A stretch of DNA of 64,000 nucleotides from Siphonodentalium dalli (taxonomy: Eukaryota; Mollusca; Scaphopoda; Gadilida; Siphonodentaliidae), in contig CP136068.1 in assembly GCA_032622095.1 (NCBI GenBank), forward strand, positions 120,657,989 through 120,721,988, in the 5' to 3' direction. Each line of letters starts with the position of its first letter. Within the stretch, counting starts at the first letter, position 1. Of this stretch, positions 33,285 through 45,119 are shown piece by piece. The notes under the pieces were generated by a model. The model searched no databases. It was given only the letters and a program-made list of their open reading frames with translations, and was not told the DNA's origin. Position numbers and translations under genes: made by a program.

Positions 33285-34930
33285 GTGTCAAGGTGACCCG
33301 ACTTCGTCCGGGCTTTGACCTTGAATTGTCTATTTTGAAGGCCAAGGTCAAGTGGGGTCACGATTTGACCCGTCCAAAACACTGCCCGAACAAAAGTACC
33401 CGACAAAAGTACCCGTCTAAATCCATCCGGTTTCACCCGATTTGACCTTGAATTGATAATTTTGAAGGTCAAGGTCAGGTCGGGGTCACGATTTGACCCG
33501 TCCAAAACTCCCAGTGGACAAAAGTAACCCTATGTATAAAATTTCGTCGAAATACCATCAAAATTGGCGATTTGACCTTGAATTAACCCTATTTCAAGGT
33601 CAAGGTCACGTCGCACAGGCAAATGAATATGCTTATGAGACTCCCCGTACGAAAGTACCCCCACATACCAAGTTTCATCGAAATCCCGTGATATTCGGGC
33701 GCTTGACCTTGAAATGACCCGATTTCAAGGTCAAGGTCACGTCGCACCGGTAAATTAATAGGCCCATGTCACTCCCCAGCCGAAAATACCCACACATACC
33801 AAGTTTCATCGAAATCGGCTCGGCCGTTTTCGAGTCCATCGATTAGACACACACACACACACACAGACACACACACACACAGATCTTCCAAAATATATAA
33901 TAGACTAGAAGGTGACCCGACTTCGTCCAAAACAATCAGTGGACAAAAGTAACCCCACGTATCAAATTTCGTCGAAATCCCATCAAAATTGGCGATTTGA
34001 CCTTGAATTTACCCGATTTCAAGGTCAAGGTCACGTCGCACGGACAAATGAATATGCTTATGATACTCGCCATAAGAAAGTACCCCCACATACCAAGTTT
34101 CATCAAAATCCCGTGATATTCGGGCGTTTGACCTTGAAATTACCCGATTTCAAGGTCAAGGTCACGTCGCACGGGTAAATGAATATGCTTATGAGACTCC
34201 CCATACGAATGTACCCCCGCATACCAAGTTTCATTGAAATCCCGTAATATTTGGGCGTTTGAACTTGAAATTACCCGATTTCAAGGTCAAGGTCACGTCG
34301 CACGGGCAAATCAATAGGCCTATGTTAAAGGTACACAACCCGTAAAGAGGGTCCCCATCTCAACAGATTCCAACAACAACAATCCGATCAGAGGGTCCTA
34401 TATTACTATTTCTTTGGCTTTGGGGGTAAAAAATATTTGATTCGAGTCGAGGAACCCATCAAACAAAGCTCAGAGTTATTAGATATTGATTTTTCAAATT
34501 TGTTATGTTCTCGAGATTAGTACTAATAACTGCCGTAATCTGCTCTGGATGTGTACTCAAAATCTATTCAAACAGACAAGGATGAATAACTCTAAAATCA
34601 AGTGGTAATTTTAACGCAATTTTTACTGAGTTCTGGGCCAGATAGTATTCCCGATAATGAAAAATAATAGATTTCTAAAATCGATATCTAACAAATCTGA
34701 GCTTTGATGGGTGACTTCCTCGACTCGAATCAAATATTTTTGACCCCCGAAGCCATTGAAATAGTAATTGAGAGGAGTTTTATCGGGTTGAGTACCTTTA
34801 ACCCCCGGCCGAAAATACCCCCACGTACCAAGTTTCATCGAAATCGGGTCGGTCGTTTTTGAGTTCATCGATTACACACACACACACACAGACAGATACA
34901 CACACACACACACAGATCTTTCAAAATATA
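33285..34930 (+). repeat. Degenerate tandem repeat, unit about 120-150 bp, with (CA)n ends
   Basis: Units carry TTTGACCTTGAA, GATTTCAAGGTCAAGGTCAC, GTCGCAC and CACATACCAAGTTTCATC. Two larger blocks each finish in (CA)n (33846-33882, 34873-34915) and AATATATAATAGA, so a bigger unit was duplicated. Short plus-strand frames across it are repeat artefacts. Confidence 0.8.
34325..34801 (-). mobile_element. TTAA-bounded short element, family B, nested in a tandem repeat
   Basis: TTAA plus AGGTACACAACCCG at left, CGGGTTGAGTACCT plus TTAA at right, in inverse orientation to 16926. The host repeat resumes at CCCCCGGCCGAAAATACC; the unoccupied copy at 33755-33795 reads GGCCCATGTCACTCCCC, which shows the insertion cleanly. 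Confidence 0.85.
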
Positions 34931-35546
34931 TAATAGATAATTCAATTTAAAGGGGTACTGTACGCCATTTTCAATAAATTTCCGGTGATAACAACGATCT
35001 ATTATCGATACTATATAGAAACATAAGTAATTTGAGTCGAAGATGTATTCTGTAAACGCTCAGGTTAATAGGCTATCTTAAAATTTAATAATTTAAAAGT
35101 TAATAATTTAATATAAATTGAATTTATGGCTGGAGCCATAAAATGGCGTAAATTAAAATACGAATTTCTTTGTACAAAACGTAATCAAATTATAATTGAG
35201 GGATACTGGATTAGTAAACCCATTGCACACACGATCGTTTGAAACATTATGCTTATACGGGGAGAAAACTCAAGCCACTCATTGACTAGTGACGATACAA
35301 TAACTTAAATGAGTATATGGGACTACTATGCATATAATATAATTTTTATTTGATTCATTTGGTTGAAAACTGTACAAAAATTACTCGACAACGACAATTT
35401 GTATTTTTGCATTCCGGTAAATTTGCCATCCGTAACACTACTTCGTACTCAACAGACTTTCAAAGAATGGAAAAGTTGTTACCTTATTCTCCGACTCGGG
35501 GATTATAGAAACCAACAACAACATCATGGGTACAGTACCCCTTTAA

Positions 35547-36383
35547 GTCGACAAATATTTTATTTGAGCTATGTGTTGCATGCTAAATAGAGTGTGATAA
35601 GAGCTTTACATATTAGGTCATCCACTCAAAAGGGGTACGTTGTTGCAGTCAAACGTTATAGGATTTTGAATGTCAGTGTCGTCATGAACCGATTCCATAG
35701 ATATTCGCATTTAAAGACAATCAAATTAGCTAAATTCTGAATAAATATACACTAATATATGTCAAAATTTCAGAAGCGCAAAAATAGACACAAACTTCAC
35801 TTTATGCTACTCTATGTCGACAGAGTATAGAACTACATGATATACAGCTGTGTCTAAAACCAAAATCATAATTTTTCGCATTTTTGTTATACTTTAAGTA
35901 TTTACTCAGTGTCAGCAATCCCGACTTACGACTGGTTTTGATATTGTGGGTCACATATAATACATGTATAATACAAACAGACATCTGAAAAGTTCCCACA
36001 TATGAACAGGACAAATAAATATTAACATGTGTCATCTGTTCTTTGGCATGTCGTATGCTTATATTTTCTGAACATCCCTCCAGATGAATAATATGCAATT
36101 CCAATGTATAATTTTATAACTGAATGCTGGGAGCGTCCATTTCTAGTAAATAAATGGTTAACCATAGAGCACAGAGTACTCAGGTAATACCCATCACAAT
36201 CCTGAAAACTATTTTGCTACTCTTCAGATTACATCCCGTATATTCAGAATTTAAACTCAATGACCCTCATTCCTTTTCATTTGTGATAGTGATGTGTCTC
36301 CGAAGATCCAATACTGATATTCCGAAGATTAAATTGTCCGAACAGCCATGATTAACCCGAAGGTCAAGTACTCTGACCTTCCA
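35547..36383. other. Intron, fragment of family G end
   Basis: ATCCCGACTTACGACTGG, then GTGGGTCACATA, at 35918-35957 matches the end of the family G elements (44654, 60639). Otherwise nothing recognised. Confidence 0.5.
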
Positions 36384-37329
36384 ACACTAGTCTGGTCGTT
36401 GAAGCATTGGACCTAGAACAAATTGTTTACAAGCTGTTTTTGGTGTCATTTTGTCGGGCAGAACCCGGGGAACAACATATCCAAAATCCGCTGAAATCCG
36501 CTTTGGGGAAAATTTTCTAGAGCATTTTGAAAAAAAGGTCATATTTGTGTTTTTTATGTATGATTTTCCGTTTCTTATGAAATATACACATGAATGTCAT
36601 TTAAATTAAAGTTATACAGATGGCAGGAATATGCAACATAAACAAATTATTATTGTTGCCATGACAGACGTATGTTATTTCGTGTACAATTTGATTGTAA
36701 AAATTCAAAATGGCGGACAAAATGGCGACCGAAATTGGTAAAATTGGACAATTTTCACTAAATTTCACCAGATCGTTTCCATTTATAAGAAATTTGGTTT
36801 AAATGTCCATTTGTGCCAACATACACCATTTTAAATCAATGTCTGATAATTGTGAGCCATATCACGAGGATTGGGATTTTGGGCCCTTCAAATTCGAAAA
36901 AGATTGTACTAAATTTCGAAGAAAAATCAAATATTATTTTAATGCCCAGAATAACCGCAAATCGAACACACCAGTGTACTTAATACACATAAGACGTCAG
37001 ATATGAACCACTAGTGTCCATTTTAGCAGAAACTAGGCAATCACTTTCAAAAATAGGGACACTATGGCTACTGAAAGTAGTATAATTTGGAATTTTGTTA
37101 AAGTTCACTAGATTGTTTCCATTTAGACGAAAACTATGTATTGGCTAGCACAACAGTAAATTATGTCGGACCCTAATCCGATAATAATGAGCTGTATGTC
37201 GAGAATTTGTCCCTAAAGTGTCCCATAATGGCGGCGAATATTGCAATCGAAAGTCAAAAATATATATTTCGTCATTGATTTTTAACTAAATCTTCTAATA
37301 TCCCGTATCGATTATAATTTGATTAGTGT

Positions 37330-38965
37330 CCACAGCAACCAAACTAGTATCGAAATACATCAAATGAGTGTCAAGAACAACTTAACGCGTGTCCCAAACC
37401 ATCCAAGGAGTGTAAAACCACCAAATTAATCAGTGAGTGCCCCAGTCCATAGAAGGGTCATTCCAAATCAGCCAACGAGTGTCCCAAACCACATAATATG
37501 TAACACAGTCCACCCAAATAGTGCCAAAAACCATCCAATTAGTGCCTAAACGAGTCCAATGTGTGTTCCATACCATCCAGCGATTGCCATATGTCACCCA
37601 TCGAGTGTCCGAATTCATGTATGGGGTGTCTCAAATCATCAAGTGTGTACCACAAACCATCCAATGGGTGTCTCAAACCAACAGATGAGTGTCCATAATC
37701 ACCCAATGAGTGTCCCAAGCCACACGGTGATTATCAAAACCAGCAGGAGTGTATAAAACGTCCAACTAGTGTCTCAGACCACCCACTGAATGCCCCAGTC
37801 ATTTAATAGGTGTCCCAAGCCAGTGCACAAACCATCCTTCAAATATATCAAACTATGTTTTGGTAAACTCATTGGATAGTTTGACAAACTCACTTGAACG
37901 TGTGAAATACTCGATGGAGGGTTTTGTACACTATTGTAGATGTATTGATATGACAGTTGGTTGTTTGTTCGCAACACCAGTCCTGTGCAGGTGGTGGATA
38001 GGGAACTTGTTGGATGGTTTATGAAGCTAGTTTTATGGTTTGGGTCACCCGCTGGGTAATTTGTGACTTCAGTTGGATGATTTTGGGACACCAATTGGGT
38101 GGAGTGTTCACATTGAGTGGTTTGGGACACTCGCTATAGATTTTAGATACTGGTTATGTGCATTGAGACACTGCGTGGCCGATTGGGTCACTGGTTGGGT
38201 CGTTTGGGACACTACAGTTGACTGGATTGAGACGACAGTTGTATGTTGTATGACATATGGCATGGGCTACATATTGGATATCTGTCTATCGTGTGGTTTC
38301 GAACACCAAATGGATGGTTTGGTGACCGGTACACCCATTGCGTGGTTTGGGGCACTGATTGAGTGGTTTGACACACTCAATTGGTGCTCATTGTGTGTTT
38401 TACTCATCTGATGGTTATGGACACTCATTGGATATTTCTGGAACCTACTGGATGGCTTGGGACACACCTATTATGTTGTTTCGAACATAGGTTGCAACGT
38501 ATGGAGCACTACTGGTGTGGTTTGGGAACATTCGTTGTTTGGTTTGGGTCCTTAATCAGGTCGATTGAGACACTCATTTTGTGGCTTGTGACACTCATTT
38601 TGGGTGAGTTGGAATACCAAATGCATGGTTTGGGGACTATATGTGTGAGTAATGACACCAGTTGAGTATCGTTTGGGGAGCTACCTACCTCAGTCTACAT
38701 CAGTCTGGTGGTTTGTGAAACTCGTTTGGTAGATTGGGACACCCTGTCGATGGTTTGGAGCAATGTTTGGATTTGGGGCGCCCGTCGTGTGGATTTGGGA
38801 CCCATTTGGATACTCACATGTTGGTTTTTTTGGATACCAGATGGTTTTTGTAACTCTGTATATGGTTTGGCGGACTCGTTGTGTGGTTTGGGACAATCAT
38901 TTGATGTATTATGAAACTATTGGTGGCTTTGCAAACTCGTATGGTGGCATATATGACTACATATG
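37330..38965. repeat. Head-to-head degenerate 21-bp minisatellite
   Basis: From about 37330 to 37830 the units read like GTGTCCCAAACCATCCAA; from about 37850 to 38965 they read in reverse like GGTTTGGGACACTCATTGG. The unit of about 21 bp equals seven codons, so several frames stay open on both strands with a repeating Trp and Asp-Thr pattern (for example MVWNTHWTRLGTNWMVFGT). No known protein family. Confidence 0.85.
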
Positions 38966-39299
38966 GCTATACGTTTATTCGATATCGTAAGAAAAAAATA
39001 CACTTCAATTGTTCACTTCCGACTGCCATTTTCGCTGTCATTTTGAAGACTGCTTAGACATCGAATTGCCCAATCCTCGGGATATGACTTACTATAACGG
39101 ATTAGGATTCGCCATTTTATAGTATTAGGGTCAAATTATGCAGGAAATGACAGGAATAATTATGCTATGGCAACAGGAATAATGCGTTTCTGTCACATTA
39201 ATACATTTAGAGGACAATGAAGTGAATGGTAGTACACTCCAGGAAATTGCCGCCATATTGCCCCGTAATATTCACGGCCATATGTTAGCGACAAATTAG

Positions 39300-40380
39300 T
39301 TGGAGCAGACATCATTACGAAAAAATGGGTCCCCAGTCTGGAGAAGCATTTTGGCAGACCTGGTTCCCAGACAAATATTCCAATTTTCACCATTTTCTTA
39401 CATATTTCTTACATATTTCTTCCGTTTGACTGGACTAATAAGGAACTGCAAACTTGACACAAAAAAGACACAAATAGGACCCTATTTCAAAGACATGTGG
39501 AAAATTTCCCCCAAAGCGAATTTTGGATATATTGTTTCCCATATTCTGCCCAACAAAATAACACCAACAGCTTGTTACCAATTTAATATAGGTTCACCTT
39601 AAAATCTGAGTCTCAACCAGAAAATTACAGTTTTCACCATTTTTGTTAACATATTCCTGACTTTTCACCCAAAAATGACGATTTCCCCACTCTGGTATTC
39701 ACGGGGATTTTGGTTATGTTATCATATGGATATAGTCACATTCAAACACACCAAACGACATTGCATAGTAATTTGTTCACGGTTAGGTTTTTCTTTCCAT
39801 CAGATTGACTAGACTAATAAGGAACAGCAAAATTTACACAAAAAGCCATAAATAGGACCCCATTTCAACGAGCTGTAGAAATGTTTTCCCAACGCGTATT
39901 TTAGCGGATTTTGGATATATTGTTCCCCAGATTCTGCCCGTTAAAATAACATCAACAACATCTTGTTTCCAATTTAATATAGGTACACCATAAAATCTGA
40001 GTCTCAACCATAAAATTACAATTTTCACCATTTTTGTTTACATATACCTGTCTTTTCACCCAAAAATGACGATTTTCCCACCCTGGGGTTTACGGGGATT
40101 TTGGTTATGTTATCATATGGATATAGTCACTTTCAACACACCAAAAGACATTGCATAGTAATTTGTTCACGGTTGGGTTTTTCTTTCCATCAGATTGACT
40201 AGACTAATAAGGATCAGCAAAATTTACACAAAAACCCATAAATAGGACCCCATTTCAACGAGCTGTGGAAAATTTTCCCCAAAGCGGATTTTAGCGGATT
40301 TTGGATATATTCTTCCCCAGATTCTGCCGACAAAATGACTCCAAAAACAGCTTGTAAACAATTTGTTCTAGGTTCACCTC
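39300..40380 (+). repeat. Three tandem copies of a unit of about 380 bp
   Basis: GACTAATAAGGAAC recurs at about 39434, 39810 and 40203 (third as GGATC); TTGGATATATTG, CAGATTCTGCCC, AATTTAATATAGGT and TATCATATGGATATAGTCAC follow in the same order. Part of the 4-kb element. Confidence 0.82.
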
Positions 40381-40911
40381 AAAATCGAGTCTCAACGACC
40401 AGACTACACGTCAAAGGTACAATAATCCAAGGAAATATATACATGAATGGACATTGATATTGCGTATACCATACTCCACATTGCGTTTTCATGTCCGGTA
40501 TTAATTTAATTTAATGTCGTCGGGACTTTGGACGCAGACGGTTTCAATATATTTTGGGTGCATGGTAGCCGGGCAGACCTTCGAACCACATGCACCGCAA
40601 ATATCCCTTATACTAAAAGGAAGAAGCAAGTTGTGTCTTTGATCATCATGGCCGCAATTTCTTCGGAGCGAAGCGTTGTGATATGTGGGGGTATTCAGGT
40701 TCAGATTGAGATGTGGATCGATCGAGGTAGCCTATATACACTGAATATTCCAGATTGAAGAAACAAAACCACCTGCTCTAGAAGAATTCCGAACAGAGAA
40801 AATGAATGTGGCTCGTCATGGTGTCACTATAGCTATTATTGTTGGTGTTGCCATCATCTTCGTGACTTTTTAAGTTACGATCTTTGAACGTTGAGGTTAA
40901 TGTTGAGTTAT

Positions 40912-42882
40912 TAGAGACCTTTCGCATCCTCACGTTTACGATTACGAATACGGATAGCTATTCGTAGTCGTAAGTCTATCCGTGTGGCCAAAAAGTCCTT
41001 TCGCAAAACGACTACGCGTAAGAGTTTTGACGAACACGTACCATCATTATTTCGTACCACTTTTACAACTCAAAGCGTGTGTTTGGTATACAGTCCCTTA
41101 ATACTTCACTTGTCGTCTCATTTGCAACAATGCGATAATCATGACCTGTTTATATTGTCAATAATTCGACCAGTCACAACGTACGACCCGGGATTCTCGT
41201 GATATATTATGGCAATACAGGTATAAATGCCAGGTCATATGTGGTGGAAATTCAGTTCGTTGTTATCATGGATGACCTGATAGGCGTTATGCTGATGGGG
41301 GAAGAGCGGTTCCTAAATTTGGACCTCACATCAACCACGACGCCACCATTTCAAGACCCTTTCAGTCCGCAATTTTATTTCAATGCGATTTCGGCAGGAA
41401 GACAGTCTAGCCAGATATGCCACCCCCCCCCACAATTTACGACAGAATTATCCATAATTGTCATCATTATTATGTAATATGTATGTGCAAGGACGTGGCT
41501 AGAGGGTTTCCGTTGGGGTGTGCACACGACTACGGGCAATAGACCAGGACCCACCGGGCCGACCATGGTTGTTCGGCCCGGTGTGAGAAAATTAAAACTA
41601 AACAAGAAAATCGCAAAATCCTAGCATCTAGACTGACCTCAAGCTTTCCTAGTGTTGGAAATTTCAAACCTCATACTCTCCCTTAGTTTGGAAATTTTCA
41701 GTCAACGATTTTAACCAAATGTAGTAAAATATTGTTTTCTTAAACTCATTAGCAGTTTTTTTATTGGGCACGGGGAGGGACCAGGACACACCGGGCGAAA
41801 GTCTTTTTTAAACGTGAACAAGAAAATCGCAAAATCCTAGCCTCAAGCATTCATAGAGTTGGAAATTTCCAACTGATGACAATTCCATTGACAATTTTGA
41901 CCAACTGTAGGACAATATTATTTTCTTAAATTAACTAGAAGTTTTTGACTGGCCACGGGGAGGGACCAGGACACAAGCTTTCCAAGTGTTGGAAATTTCC
42001 AACCTGACACCCCTAAGGTTGGAAAATTTCTAACTGATGGCCATTTCAGTCCAAAATTTTTATCAAAAGAAGGAAAATATGCAAATATTGGTCCAAAAAC
42101 AATAAATTCCCCACAATAAGTTGTTTGAAAATCAAACTACAAGAACATTTTCAACCTATTGTTGGTGTAAAATTTCCAAATAATGTTGTGTCAGGTATGA
42201 AATTTCCAACTGTTGAAAATTTTGACCAAAGTTGGAGGGTGGGACACCCCCCCCCCCCCTGTCGCCACGTCTCTGTGTATGTGTATTGGAAATCAAATAT
42301 CCTATCCTATCCAGGCCTATCACCTCTTTTGGTTTAGGAAATCAGACATAATGTTGCTGTGCTCGCTGATGTGCATCACTTCTGATTTGGTCCTATCAAA
42401 TCGAAACAAAGTCGACACGGTGATGTCGGTGGGTGTGCCACATATTCTTTTAGTACCACCAAATCCATGTCAGTCGTGTATTTTTGGCGACTGGTTTCAT
42501 AGTGTACTTCTATATATTACTGCAAAGTGTTGTGTCGCAGCCAGCGATTACTATCCGTTGTGAATAGCGATCTTATTTCGCGGGAAGCTCGAGATTCACG
42601 ACGACGAGTACAGTGATTGACAATCTAAACAGCATATCGAGGTCGTAGCTCAATACAACTGGATGCTTTACATGATATACGTATACAGTCTCGAACGGAG
42701 TAAAGTGATATATTGCAGAAAATAAATTTCAGGTGTTATTTGAGCTTATTAGAAACCATGAAATCGTAACCGTTATTGCGGATAGTAAAATACGACAACG
42801 ATTAGAAAGTACACAAATGTTGGTGACGTAGTACCCTATCCGTATCCGTAATCGTAAACGTGAGTTTTGCGAAAGGTCTCTA
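40912..42882. mobile_element. 2-kb non-autonomous DNA transposon with 45-bp inverted ends
   Basis: Left TAGAGACCTTTCGCATCCTC, ACGTTTACGATTACGAATAC, GGATAG; right is the inverse with small differences (CTATCCGTATCCGTAATCGT, AAACGTGAGTTTTGC, GAAAGGTCTCTA). Inside, four copies of GTTGGAAATTTC-like sequence (41650-42230) and a C tract at 42247. No complete transposase ORF; the class is not clear. Confidence 0.78.
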
Positions 42883-43240
42883 TTGCCTTTGAGGGAGAAT
42901 TACAACCGGTATCTCGGTGTCTTAGGTTGCAATCTCGATTCCTGTTTGTGTATTCGGATGACCAAATCCATGTTGTTCAGCGTTAGCGAATAATAGATCT
43001 CGTATGAGTTATATTTGTACCAGACGGTTCGAACACCAAGAATAGAATACGCGAACACCGAGACGCCATTGTTCGCGGGATTAAATTCTTACTCAAAACC
43101 CAAAACGGGAAATGGAAATAATTATCCGTGAATATGACGTCATGGTGCCATTCTGAACTCCTCGACCTGTGACCTTTGTGGGCCAACGGTGACGGAATCT
43201 GACGAGGTTTGCCGAATGGTCATGGTGCAAGCTGCAAAAC

Positions 43241-43513
43241 AGAGTTCAGTCCCCTCGCTACACGATGTCTGAACGCTGCCGGCACGTGTATTTTCTTAAT
43301 TAAATCTTATCATTTTTTATTGAAGTGTTTTGCCAGTTACAATTAATTCTGGCTTGATCTAGAGCACTTTCAAATGAATATGGTCTGTTCAGTTTGTCAG
43401 AATGATGCAGAATAAATTGTAACCTACAAAAGTCTCAAATAATTAAATGCGACATTTCTTCACATTCCGTGTAGGTGCGGGCAGCGGTAAGTCCTGCGTA
43501 GGGGACTGAACTC
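43241..43513. mobile_element. Short element with AGAGTTCAGTCCCC ends
   Basis: AGAGTTCAGTCCCCTCGC at left and GCGTAGGGGACTGAACTCT at right. 273 bp, non-coding, single copy in the window. Confidence 0.6.
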
Positions 43514-44223
43514 TTCATGGAGCTTGGTCATGGTGTTCTCTGTCTGTATTTTCTTTACCTTGTTCTGTTCGAATCGTCGGTGCAAATCACACGTCTTGGT
43601 GTATGGCTCACTGTTCCCCAGCGGATTCGATTCCCATTCGAATGCACTTCATTTGGTTAAAGCATGACGTACAGCATGTCCAACACCATGCATGCATGCA
43701 CATCAATAAAAACAAAAGCACCGAAAGAAGCGGCATGACCGATACAAACTTTTCTTTGGGTGTCGGATTTGAGATGGTTGTTCTATTTCTCCATTCGAGT
43801 GACAGACCTTTATCGTCTTTTCTGGTTAATGAATGCAGCACTCAAGCTAGTCTTTAACGTCTCGTCCAGAAAACAGTACATGTAATCCATAATCACCTGC
43901 AACCCTGCCCGCGACTTTATCGTGAGCATGGAGAGTCCAGCTCATGCAGTTTTCAAAATGGGCACGCATGCTGCTTTGGAAACACATCGACAACCATCCG
44001 AGTCAGACTTTGCGAAACAACGGTTCCTTGTCTAACATGCCGCGAAATTAACAACAAGGGTTCAGCTAGGGCCATCATGCAAGGTATAACCGTAGGTATT
44101 GGGATAGTTGTCCATACAACAAGGCATTTCAAATGGGAGTAGGTGCAGGTTAGTGAAAATATGAATTATTGGCAAATAAATTATGCATATGGGTTATAAC
44201 ATGATCATTATTGTTATACTTAC
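43514..44223. other. Intron next to the pore exon
   Basis: Two overlapping opposite-strand frames at 43603-43857 have no recognisable content. Nothing else apparent before the channel donor at 44223. Confidence 0.5.
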
Positions 44224-44626
44224 ATCCGATCAACATGATCAGTATAGAAAATATCTTCTCGGAGTTGGTATTTGGTGAAACATTTCCGAATCCCACACTA
44301 GTCAAACTACTGAACGTGAAATACAAGGCTGTCACATATTTCGATTTAATGCTTGGTCCACTGTGCGAATCATTTGCAAAATATGCTTGGTGAGTCTGGT
44401 CGGCCAGCTGGTCGAGCCAGCCGATTTTAGTTCCTTTCCAATATATCCGTTCGACATTACCTATGGCATACCATATACAAGCCAACCAATGGGCGATGAG
44501 TGCGAACGTAGCCATAAGTAAGAGAAGAACAGCAGCACCATACTCGGAATATCTGTCTAATTTCCGGGCAACACGAACGAGTCTCAGCAGTCGCGCTGTT
44601 TTCAGCAGTCCTATCAACGTCGTTGT
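44224..44626 (-). CDS. KCNH (erg-like): ERG channel exon: S4, S5, turret, pore helix, selectivity filter, start of S6
   Basis: The most upstream exon seen (403 nt, 134 codons plus one base). It opens with [15 protein letters not shown], the S4 arginine ladder ([11 protein letters not shown]), followed by the S4-S5 linker and S5 ([16 protein letters not shown]), a long extracellular turret, then [14 protein letters not shown], which is the pore helix and the ERG-type filter SVGFGN, and the first turn of S6 (FSILIMLIG). The turret carries an N-D-S sequon where vertebrate ERG is N-glycosylated. The acceptor is tttcag ahead of ACAACG and the donor is GGAT/GTAAGT; the last base T joins CT of the next exon to make the serine of S6. 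The sequence after the donor reads open for a short way and is intron. Identification is by direct comparison with remembered ERG family sequence. Confidence 0.97.
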
Positions 44627-44653
44627 CTGAAATTAAGAGACAGAACCATATAT

Positions 44654-45110
44654 GTGACCCGCCATATCCAATCCAGTCGTAAGTCGGGATTATTTTACCA
44701 TGTGCCAATGCATTCTCTTATATATGCGAGTCGACCATAGGTCGCCTCGCATATATAAGAGAATGTATTGGCCTAACAATTTTTTATCATTTTTTAAAAA
44801 TAAATGTTTCTTACAATTTTTAGGACATAAAATAAAAAACATCCATTACCCTGCAGGGAGCCCCACACATATATAGAAGCATATAGAAGAGTGTCGTCTG
44901 CTCATGTTTGTCTGGGGCTCTGTATGGGTGAAATTATAAAATTGTTAAAGAATACAAGAAAAAAATATTAAAATTGTAAAAAATTGTTAGGCCAATGCAT
45001 TCTCTTATATATGCGAGGCGACCTATGGTCGACTCGCATATATAAGAGAATGCATTGGCACAGGGTAAAAAAAATCCCGACTTACGACTGGATTTGATAT
45101 GGCGGGTCAC
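44654..45110. mobile_element. Family G element with two hairpins and 4-bp target duplication
   Basis: Ends GTGACCCGCCATATCCAATC, CAGTCGTAAGTCGGGAT and the inverse, flanked by ATAT on both sides. Inside, two stems of GCCAATGCATTCTCTTATAT type close to the ends and a central hairpin GGAGCCCCA / TGGGGCTC. Nearly identical to 60639-61098. 457 bp, no ORF. Confidence 0.8.
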
Positions 45111-45119
45111 ATATGGACA

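Larger units (their letters stand above)
32777..35546. mobile_element. TTAA-bounded family D ends enclosing a repeat block
   Basis: TTAA plus AGGGGTACTGTAC occurs in direct orientation at 32777 and 34947, and its inverse GTACAGTACCCCT plus TTAA at 35543. A mirrored inner pair (ATGACTCCAGCCATAAATGA at 33247 and its inverse at about 35115) shows that 32777-33280 and 35100-35546 are matching halves. Either one 2.8-kb element was invaded by the block between, or two copies lie side by side with one missing an end. Confidence 0.6.
36384..40410. mobile_element. 4-kb element with long inverted ends and internal arrays
   Basis: The left end (from CACTAGTCTGGTCGTTGA, then ACCTAGAACAAATTGTTTAC, CAAAATCCGCTGAAATCCGC) is the inverse of the right end (GGATTTTAGCGGATTTTGG, AACAATTTGTTCTAGGT, TCAACGACCAGACTA). 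Further in, CATATCACGAGGATTGGG at about 36860 pairs with CCCAATCCTCGGGATATG at 39070, so the inverted symmetry is deep. The middle is a 21-bp minisatellite that reverses direction, and the right side holds three copies of a 380-bp unit (39425-40370). No transposase is visible; it would need one supplied elsewhere, or it is a foldback-type repeat. Confidence 0.75.
603..44626 (-). other. KCNH (erg-like): Partial ERG-type (KCNH) potassium channel gene, 3' ten coding exons
   Basis: Gene footprint on the minus strand. Ten exons joined at GT/AG sites give 2025 nt without a frame break, ending in TGA. Order of domains: S4, S5, turret, pore helix and filter SVGFGN, S6, C-linker, cyclic-nucleotide-binding homology domain, disordered tail, coiled coil. 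The closest family by eye is ERG (Kv11; KCNH2/6/7) rather than EAG or ELK, because the S4-S5 and S6/C-linker sequences are almost identical to vertebrate ERG and the tail keeps GAFSGV and a DVEFRL-type coiled coil. ERG channels are tetrameric plasma-membrane channels for the rapid delayed-rectifier current. The PAS domain and S1-S3 are not present in the window as far as can be seen, so the gene continues beyond coordinate 44626. Introns range from about 0.27 kb (23174-22910) to 20.8 kb. Which of the vertebrate paralogues is nearest cannot be told; an invertebrate usually has a single erg gene. Confidence 0.95.

Noticed and set aside
33493-34178. Two similar 74-88 codon frames as a gene family
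   Set aside because: They are neighbouring units of the tandem repeat with GACCTTGAA and not selected coding sequence.
37430-38411. Trp-rich heptad frames as a repeat protein gene
   Set aside because: Frames exist on both strands, are broken repeatedly and follow the 21-bp DNA unit; no start or splice evidence.
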